This document shows, one piece after another, positions 7,692-13,565 of a DNA stretch of 13,565 nt. Every line of letters begins with the position of its first letter. Position 1 is the first letter of the stretch. The DNA comes from Gonapodya prolifera JEL478 (taxonomy: Eukaryota; Monoblepharomycota; Monoblepharidomycetes; Monoblepharidales; Gonapodyaceae), in contig KQ965754.1 of assembly GCA_001574975.1 (NCBI GenBank), forward strand, positions 1-13,565. Direction: 5' to 3'. Made by a program: the position numbers and the translations under genes. The notes beneath the pieces are model-generated. The model was not told where the DNA came from. It worked only from the letters and a program-made list of their open reading frames with translations, and did not search any database.

Positions 7692-10672
7692 TCAAACAGC
7701 TCCGTCCGAAGTATTAAGTGCTCCATCTGGTTTGTTACAAGAATCCTGTCCTGTCGCACCGGTTCCTTCGGGCAGAACTGGATTCCCGATCGACATTGAA
7801 GATTTCGGAACAAAAGGGACACTGCTCGGGGTTTCAGGGCGAGGACGCTTCAGGAGATCTGCGCCAGGCTTTCCATGAGCAACCACTCCCCCCCTTCCCC
7901 TACCCCTACCCCTTCCCCTATTGGAATTGGGAGGCGCGATCCCTTGAATTGGGCGGCTCGTTCCATCTGCTGTAAGAGACATCGGAATGCACATTCTCGG
8001 CCCCGCGCGAGCTCCGTCCGAAGGATCGGTTGCTCCATTTGGTTTGCGAGCAGAGCCTCGTCCTATCGCTCCACATCCTTCCGGCGGTATTTGATTATCG
8101 AGCAGCGGCGGCGGGGTTCCTGGCATCACAGCACCTGGCGGCGATGCCCACTTCGTGGAGATAAAGGTCCACCTAATAGAGGGCGGCCCGGTCCTCCAGA
8201 CGATGCACCTTGCATGTGATGAACGATTAAAGAGCCAGGTGGTGCGCCATGGCCCGGCAGAGTGAACGTGACGTGTGAGCATCCTGGTATGGGAAAGGGA
8301 AGGCGCCCTGTCGCGCCTGGTGGAGGAATCGTAAGGACGATTTCTGATGGCTCCACCACCGGTCGAGATTTTACGCCGGCGAGACCAGGACTCCCCGTGA
8401 TAGAGGGGGGTTTCAACGGCGATCCCGCTTGGTTGGAATTACCGTCATTTGAGGAAGGATCAGCAGTAGCTGTTGCTTGGACGTTCGGCAGAGCTTTAGG
8501 TGGTGTTGGTCTTTTCAAAGGTGGCAAAACAAAAGCCACTGGAGGCGATGAAAGATTTAGGAGCTCGGGCCACGCTAGATCGGAGGGTTCCGCGGGGTTC
8601 CCAGGTCCAGTTGATGCACCTTGCATGTGATGGACGATTAAAGAGCCAGGTGGTGCGCCATCGCCCGGCATAGGGAACGTGAGGCGTGAGCATCCTGGCA
8701 TGGGGAAGGGAATACGACCTGTTCCGCCTGGAGGGGGAATCGGAAGGACGACTCCTGATGGCCCCGCCGCCTGTTGAGGTTTTACGCCGGCGGGACCAGG
8801 AGTCCTCGGGAGAGAGAGGGGTTTCGTCGGCGATCCCACTTGGTTGGCGTCACTGACATTTGAGGAAGCGTGAGTAGTGGCTGTTGTTTGGGCGTTCGGC
8901 GCAGATTCAGAAGGTGTTGGTCTCGTCAATGATGGCACGAACATATCCAGCGGAGCCGATGCGAGGTAATTCAAGAGCTCGGGCAGGGCGGATTCAGAGG
9001 GTTCCGGTGTCGGTTCAACGGAGCTCCTCGTCGGCGCAGGTGAACTAGCGATAGACCTAGTCTTCGGCGTTGCAGGGACTGCACGAACATCAGCACGGAG
9101 ACGTGAGACCTCAGAGTCTTGAAACGCAATGACGGCGCGGAGAGAGGCAAGCTTTGTGCAAAAGAAAGTTTTGTTGATTGGAATGAAAGGGTTGGCGGGG
9201 GGACCAACGTACCTCGTTTTTGACCTGATCGAGTTCACGAATAACTTTCGACGGAGACGATTGCGCCATTACCAAAGATTGCTGGTTCAGTAACTGGAAT
9301 GGAGATGTGGTTTCTGGAAGAGGCGGTTCAGGTGATGAAGAAGAAGTGCTGAGACTATTCGGTGAGGTTTGAGATGTCAAGTGACCGATTCGAATGCGCT
9401 CCGAGATTCCTCGCACTGTGGCCTCGAGTCGAGTGATCTGGCCATGTCAAACAATGATCAATACTGCGGTTGACAACAAAATACGTTACAACTCACTCGC
9501 TCCTTCACCGCTTCCGCCTCCCTCCTTGTCTCATCCTTCACCTTCTTCACTTCCTGACGAAGATTCCTGTGGCGAGCGTTCAGTAGGTTCAGGTGGTGTG
9601 TCAGAAGAGGCAAGGAACGGGAACGGGACGAGGAGAGCGAAGGGAGTTTCTGCAACGAAAATACGGGGGCTGCAATAGGTGCGGTGGGTACTGTGAGGGG
9701 GAGTAACATTGGTGCGACGTCAGAGACGGCAGAGGAGACTGAAGAGGGAGGCAAGGCGGGCAGGGCAGAAACCAAGGATGGAAGGGAAACCGATACAGAG
9801 GTGGGTGACAGGGCGACAGAGCCGAGGGAGCAGAGTGAAGAGGGAGGCAAAGTTGGTAGAACAGCATCCGAGGATGGAAGGGCAACCGATACGGCGGCAG
9901 GAGCGAGAGGGGGTGATGGTGCAACAGAGTCGGGAGAGGCAGCTGACGAGCTGGGAGGCGAGGGGGGTGCGACAGCAATCGAGCAAGTCCGAGGTGCCAC
10001 GACGAAACCGGGGGTGTGATCTGCGGATGTGACGGGTCAAGTCAGTGCGCCGGAAAGCAAGCAAACACGCGCTGACGAAGGTGGCATAGTTGCTCGCCCA
10101 TGCAGCAGCGGCCGCCCACACTAAGGACGGGGTAAAATCCAGAAGGTTCCTACAACCTCACCTCTTTTCATCTTCTTTTGGGCGTTTTCAGCTTCATTTT
10201 CGTCATCGGATGCCTCCGTCGCCTTGCGCTTCGTCTTAAGTTGAGCTCCATCCCCCAGATCCGGCTTCTGCACTGGTATCATGCTGCCTCCACGCCCCGG
10301 CACGATGTGTGCGCCGTCCTTCCCTTCAGGCCCTAGTCCAACAGAAGCGTCACGATTTCTTCCTGTCTTTGTCTTAGGAGGACTGACAGGCTCCTTCTTG
10401 GTCGCCGCTGGTGACCTTCCAAACCCTCGCACGAATTTGGGTGTCCCATTTCCGCTCTTCCGTTCACTGTTTCCACTCTTCTGTTCGCTGCCCCTGGCAC
10501 TCGATTGAAGGAGAATTTCTCGAGCTCGGGCGATTTTGGGTGGGCCCGACGAGGTCAAAGTTGGTGTGCTCTGGGGTTGTTCCGGAGGAGGAGGAGGAGC
10601 GGCGACGGGCGATGGCACCGATAGTGCGACTGGGGGTCCGAGGAAGATGGAGAGATCGGATTGTGTGGACAT
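7692..10672 (-). CDS. Large repeat-rich coiled-coil protein, probably nuclear
   Basis: Well-supported exons are 10672-10162, 10020-9497, 9437-9213 and 9151 onward; introns are 141, 59 and 61 nt, with GTGAGG, GTGAGT and GTACGT donors and phases 1, 0, 0. The start ATG is at 10672. Residues 1-170 are disordered and end in a bipartite nuclear signal (KTKRK then KKMKR). Residues 171-317 are Ser/Pro/Val-rich with a 32-residue repeat. About 318-360 form a coiled coil (LRQEVKKVKDETRREAEAVK, then ITRLEATVRGISERI), and a second heptad-like stretch spans about 410-444. Two copies of a 137-residue Pro-rich repeat follow. The frame stops at 8126 (761 residues), but a second frame to 7692 carries related repeats and an RG run (SNRGRGRGRGRGG). 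A weak GTGCAT donor at 8208 and a CCAG acceptor before 8119 (89 nt, phase 1) would join them, giving 876 residues. Function is unknown; coiled-coil oligomerisation is inferred. Confidence 0.68.
7698..8093 (-). repeat. Two direct copies about 312 bp apart
   Basis: Segments of about 84 bp starting at 7698 and 8010 share most bases (both begin AGCTCCGTCCGAAG on the plus strand). On the minus strand they read PEGCGAIGRGSARKPNGA and PEGTGATGQDSCNKPDGA in the same frame, each followed by a SDGA motif. The spacing is a whole number of codons (104), which supports a coding repeat. Confidence 0.65.
8210..9010 (-). repeat. Two tandem copies of a 411-bp coding repeat
   Basis: The plus-strand sequence from 8210 is repeated from 8621; both copies begin TTGCATGTGATG and remain alignable for most of their length. 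The period of 411 bp is exactly 137 codons, and both copies are open in the minus-strand frame. Shared protein motifs are PELLN, the RPTP motif, G-x-AGVK, IPPPG-x-TGR, GAPPGSLIVHHMQGAS. Divergence between copies suggests an old duplication kept in frame. Confidence 0.85.
9741..9932 (-). repeat. Two tandem copies of a 96-bp coding repeat
   Basis: GAAGAGGGAGGCAA occurs at 9741 and again at 9837, and the sequences after it align for about 90 bases (GGATGGAAGGG, ACCGATAC). The period is 32 codons. On the minus strand the units read as Ser/Pro/Val-rich protein with LPPSS and SVALP or SVSLP motifs in exon 2 of the large coiled-coil gene. Confidence 0.7.
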
Positions 10673-10802
10673 CGACCTCGAGACATGAGGAGCAGAGGGA
10701 CGAAATGAAAGTCAGCACGGACCACATTGGCCACCACCGAAGGGAGCGATTTCGTGAGCTGCACATAATACTAGGATTCCTGAAATAATTGAACAACGTA
10801 TT

Positions 10803-11362
10803 TTACACATAAATAGACAATGAAATAGTTAAGAAGGCAGATAAAGCAATTGACCAGAAGTTCGAATATTTCATGAAGCTCGCATTTGGTTTGGCTGTTG
10901 ATGCTGCGCTCGGTGACGGAGCCGCATTGATGTTTACCGTTGTCGCTGTGGTGTTCGAAGAGCAAACGGTCTGATGACAAAAACCAAATCATTTTGAGGG
11001 TCAATACAGAGTTTCAACCCCTCAAAACTCACCGCCACATCCGCCATCGTGAAGGGAGCTTTGGCGCCGCATGTGCTCAGGCAGTCCTGGACGTAGCTAA
11101 CTTTGTCACACATGCAATTTCTCGCGACAGCGACGGCGACAGGGTTCGTTAAATTGAGACCTCCAGCGACGTCAACTTGAATGAAACAGGTGCCGAGGAC
11201 ATGGCATGCTCTTGTGGAACACTCCTTAGTCTACAAAAAAGTCCCGATCCCGATTAGCGAATCGAGCAAGAGCAGTTGACAATGGCCCACCAAAGCGTGC
11301 CCGGAACACTCCAAAACCAGAAGCAGTGCGACTAGGGATTCGAGCAGAGAGACGAGAGTCAC
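10803..11362 (-). CDS. CFEM-like, GPI-anchored eight-cysteine surface protein (start unresolved)
   Basis: Two exons are well supported: 11230-11033 (66 codons) and 10970-10803 (55 codons plus TAA), joined by a 62-nt intron (GTGAGT to ATCAG, phase 0). They carry eight cysteines spaced C-x4-C-x5-C-x23-C-x-C-x8-C-x3-C-x14-C. The last five positions match the CxC...C-x3-C...C half of the CFEM domain; the first half is atypical. The end is Ser/Thr/Ala-rich with NTT and NAS sites, then a hydrophobic tail (WSIALSAFLTISLSIYV), as in GPI-anchored wall proteins. Upstream, a 60-nt intron (donor GTGGGC at 11290, acceptor TTTTTTGTAG) would join a hydrophobic stretch at 11362-11291 (VSLLESLVALLLVLECSG) acting as signal peptide, but I found no in-frame ATG for it, so an earlier exon is likely. 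CFEM proteins serve in haem uptake, adhesion or virulence; the role here is unknown. Confidence 0.62.
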
Positions 11363-11576
11363 GCCTTTAGATATATGGAAGTGCGTTGTGTCGATGGATG
11401 ATGTTGCGCCAGTTGAGTTGTGCGAGAGGCTTGACCGGGTGTGAGCTGCGGTTCATATGACTCACGTTGCCATAATGGCAAAAGCGCAATCGAATTTTCA
11501 GAGATGTAAGTTTCAAAAACAACAATAGACTCTTGGGGTAAACATTAAGATATTTCAAACGTCCATTCCACCAGAC

Positions 11577-13280
11577 TCAACCCTTCCGCCACATCACACT
11601 GCTCAGCTTCCTCCGTTTTTCCATCCACAAGCTCACCGCCGCCGCGACAGCGACCAGCTGCGCCGCACCGCAAAACACAATAACCCAGGCCCACTCTGTT
11701 CGCAGCCGCACGCCGCGCGGGTCAAAGTCTGAGAATCGATCTGCAATGGCGCCCAAGATTGGGCCACTTGCGAACACGCTCGGAGCAAACCAAGTGAAGA
11801 CGAGTCCGATCTTGGTGGCGGCGTCGTCAGACCCGAAGGCGTCGATGGTGATGTCAGTGATACAAACTGGTCGTGGGTGCAAGATGATCGGCCAGTGACG
11901 GTTACGCATGTACGCAATGTAGATTCGCGCTTTGAATATTGATGTGTGCAATGTGAAGACTTAAACTTACGACCGACAGGACTTCCGGCAAATCCCATGA
12001 CGGCGCACGTCAGCGCGAGGAGGGTTGACGACGTTCTGGAACATAGGTCTACCCAAATCTTGAATTCAGAAATGGCCTTGGATACAGGACCTCTTGGGAC
12101 TTTACTCACACAAAGGGACGAACGCCAAGAGTTGAAACGACACTGGGTGGAACGAAAGTACTCGTTCAGTAAACTTATTAAACCGGCACTGAGAACAAAG
12201 AGACATTACTTGATCCAGCCAAAAGGGCATGGGGACCTGTTTTCTTCACAGACATGCTCGCCAGAATCTGTCCCAGAGCGTAAAAAGCATTGTAGATGGC
12301 TAGGCATCCGCCTCCGCTAATTGATGTGCTACCCGTTGCTCGCTCAATATCTTGAATCTGCTGTGGAATGTACGAGTAGGGGCACAAAAAACCGGGGGGG
12401 AATGTGATGGCAAACAGCACTAGCTTCCAATAGGTCGGTTTCTTGAACAAGGAGTAGTCCGTCGGTGCTCGTTTTACTTCGGTCGATTTATTGCGAGTCC
12501 TCCACCGAGGTGGATACCGCATCCGCATCAAAGCCCCAGAAATCACGAGCATAGTTCCAGCCGCAATACTGAGAGATCTCATCGCATATATCCACCCGTA
12601 CGTGTCCACGAGCCATTGGATGAGTGGCGTCAACACTGCTCCACCAACTCCCATGCCAGTAAGCCCGATCCCGAGCGCCAAGCCCAGCTTCGCCTCAAAC
12701 CAGTGTGACGGAATGGCAACAGCTGTTGCGATACAGGAGCTGTATCCGACCCCTGCGAGAGTCCCACCCCCAAAAAGTACCCAAACGTCCGTGGGTCCGG
12801 CCAGAGTGCACACGTATTGACCCAGGAAGAGAAAAACGCCTCCTGCAATGGCGACTACATTGTAGCCAAAGTGTTCCGCGAGTGCTCCTGTGAGTGGGTT
12901 ATATAAGTCCACACCCGAGGTTGCAACTGTTCCCGCGAACGTGAGCACCGTGTTCGCAACCCCGGGGAACGTCGCGTTGGCCGTCCAGTAGTCGGTGAAG
13001 ATTCCAAAACTGTTCGTAATGCCAAACACCCAGAAGTGTGCTTCATTATCATGCATCAAAGTTTTTTCAATCTCTGGGAATGAAACCGCCATCACCAACC
13101 TATGAATGTCGAAAGTACCATCACCCAGCCATATCCTCCTTCTGGAAGGGGCGCCTGTTCGCGTTCGCCGTCGGATTTGTGACCCGTGACTGCCTCCTCG
13201 ATGGCCGGGACCGTCATTTCGGATTCGGTCCGGTGGAGAGCAGCTACGTCTGCCGATTGCTTTTCCAAAGTGGTTTCCAT
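11577..13280 (-). CDS. MFS monocarboxylate-transporter-type permease (MCT/MCH family)
   Basis: The model has five exons: 13280-13100, 13040-12210, 12142-12110, 12048-11971 and 11866-11577. Introns are 59, 67, 61 and 104 nt, all phase 1, and the product has 470 residues, the usual length for fungal members. The start ATG has G at -3 and G at +4. A hydrophilic N-terminus of about 46 residues precedes the family signature PEGGYGWVMV, which leads into TM1 (with FWVFGITNSFGIF after the first intron). Other family marks are GVGYSSCIATAVAIPSHWF, then LGLALGIGLTGMGVGG, and a basic central loop (about RYPPRWRTRNKSTEVKR) between the two six-helix halves. The C-terminal half continues through LLAGSMVSFQLLAF, ALTCAVMGFAGSPVG and ASGPILGAIAD. 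The tail is short and basic. Relatives in fungi transport monocarboxylates or riboflavin by proton symport at the plasma membrane; the substrate here cannot be told. Confidence 0.9.
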
Positions 13281-13565
13281 CGCCGTAAAACAACGCTGAG
13301 CGTTGAGAGTCCAGTAGAGGCAGGTGGAGGGGAAGTTGAGTCCTAAAGGACAACAATCGGACGCGGGGCCGCGAGCCTCTCAAGCACCCAACTTCACCTG
13401 CTTCGATAAACTTGGTTGAAAGAACTCGAATGCATATTCCATCGAGCGTCCATACAAATCAGCACCGGTTATGTTACACTTCAATCTCGTTCTACCATTG
13501 AAGCTCAATCGGTTCCTCTCCAGAGTTCCGCCCAAACCAAAATATCATTGAGCTTAGGCGGGAGA
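13281..13565. other. 5' flank of the MFS transporter gene
   Basis: These 285 bases reach the end of the window and should hold the 5' leader and promoter of the transporter. I see no clear TATA box, repeat or second gene; the short frames here have no recognisable content. Confidence 0.4.

Noticed and set aside
7889-7920. Telomere-like CCCCTA/CCCCTT run
   Set aside because: It is only a few imperfect units, lies inside an open frame and encodes the RGRGRGRG run of the large coiled-coil gene; it looks like a coding repeat, not an internal telomere.
10771-11004. 77-codon minus-strand frame ending in hydrophobic sequence
   Set aside because: It overlaps the last exon of the CFEM-like gene in a different frame; the spliced frame gives a coherent GPI-type end and a stop at 10803.
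13100-13383. N-terminal extension of the transporter by reading upstream through the first intron to 13383
   Set aside because: That reading is Arg-rich and out of frame with the MCT signature; the exon starting at 13280 carries PEGGYGWVMV in the correct frame.

Overview
The window looks like nuclear DNA of a filamentous fungus. Genes are split by short GT-AG introns (about 59-104 nt, one of 141 nt) with fungal-type donors such as GTGAGT, GTAAGT and GTATGT. The gene set (a monocarboxylate-transporter-type MFS permease, a CFEM-like GPI-anchored protein, an F-box protein and long disordered Ser/Pro-rich proteins) also fits a fungus. I lean towards a dikaryotic fungus, perhaps a basidiomycete, but the sequence does not settle this. 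Several genes only become visible after splicing; I built those models by hand from splice motifs and intron phase.

Layout. (1) 1-943 (+): the 3' part of a Reeler-domain, single-pass membrane protein. (2) 1036-1318 (+): a frameshifted ankyrin-like relic. (3) 1720-2829 (+): a complete second Reeler-domain membrane protein with six exons; it shares a 60-nt phase 1-1 exon with gene 1, so the two are tandem paralogues. (4) 3350-4771 (-): an intronless, Gly/Arg/Asp-rich RGG/RDD protein. (5) 5451-6059 (-): an F-box protein whose reading frame continues past a single in-frame TGA to 5085. (6) 6327-7582 (+): a disordered Ser/Pro-rich protein with one intron, divergent from the F-box gene. (7) about 7692-10672 (-): a long multi-exon, probably nuclear, coiled-coil protein with large internal repeats. 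(8) 10803-about 11362 (-): a small eight-cysteine CFEM-like protein with a Ser/Thr-rich, GPI-type C-terminus. (9) 11577-13280 (-): a five-exon MFS monocarboxylate/riboflavin-type transporter of 470 residues.

The window does not read as an operon or an obvious biosynthetic cluster. Four of the recognisable products (two Reeler proteins, the CFEM-like protein and the MFS permease) are predicted to act at the cell surface, but nothing in the sequence links them functionally. The points most worth a second look are the tandem Reeler pair, the in-frame stop in the F-box gene, the CFEM-like gene hidden across short exons, and the repeat-rich protein with an ambiguous 3' end. I saw no tRNA, rRNA, transposon or CRISPR array.
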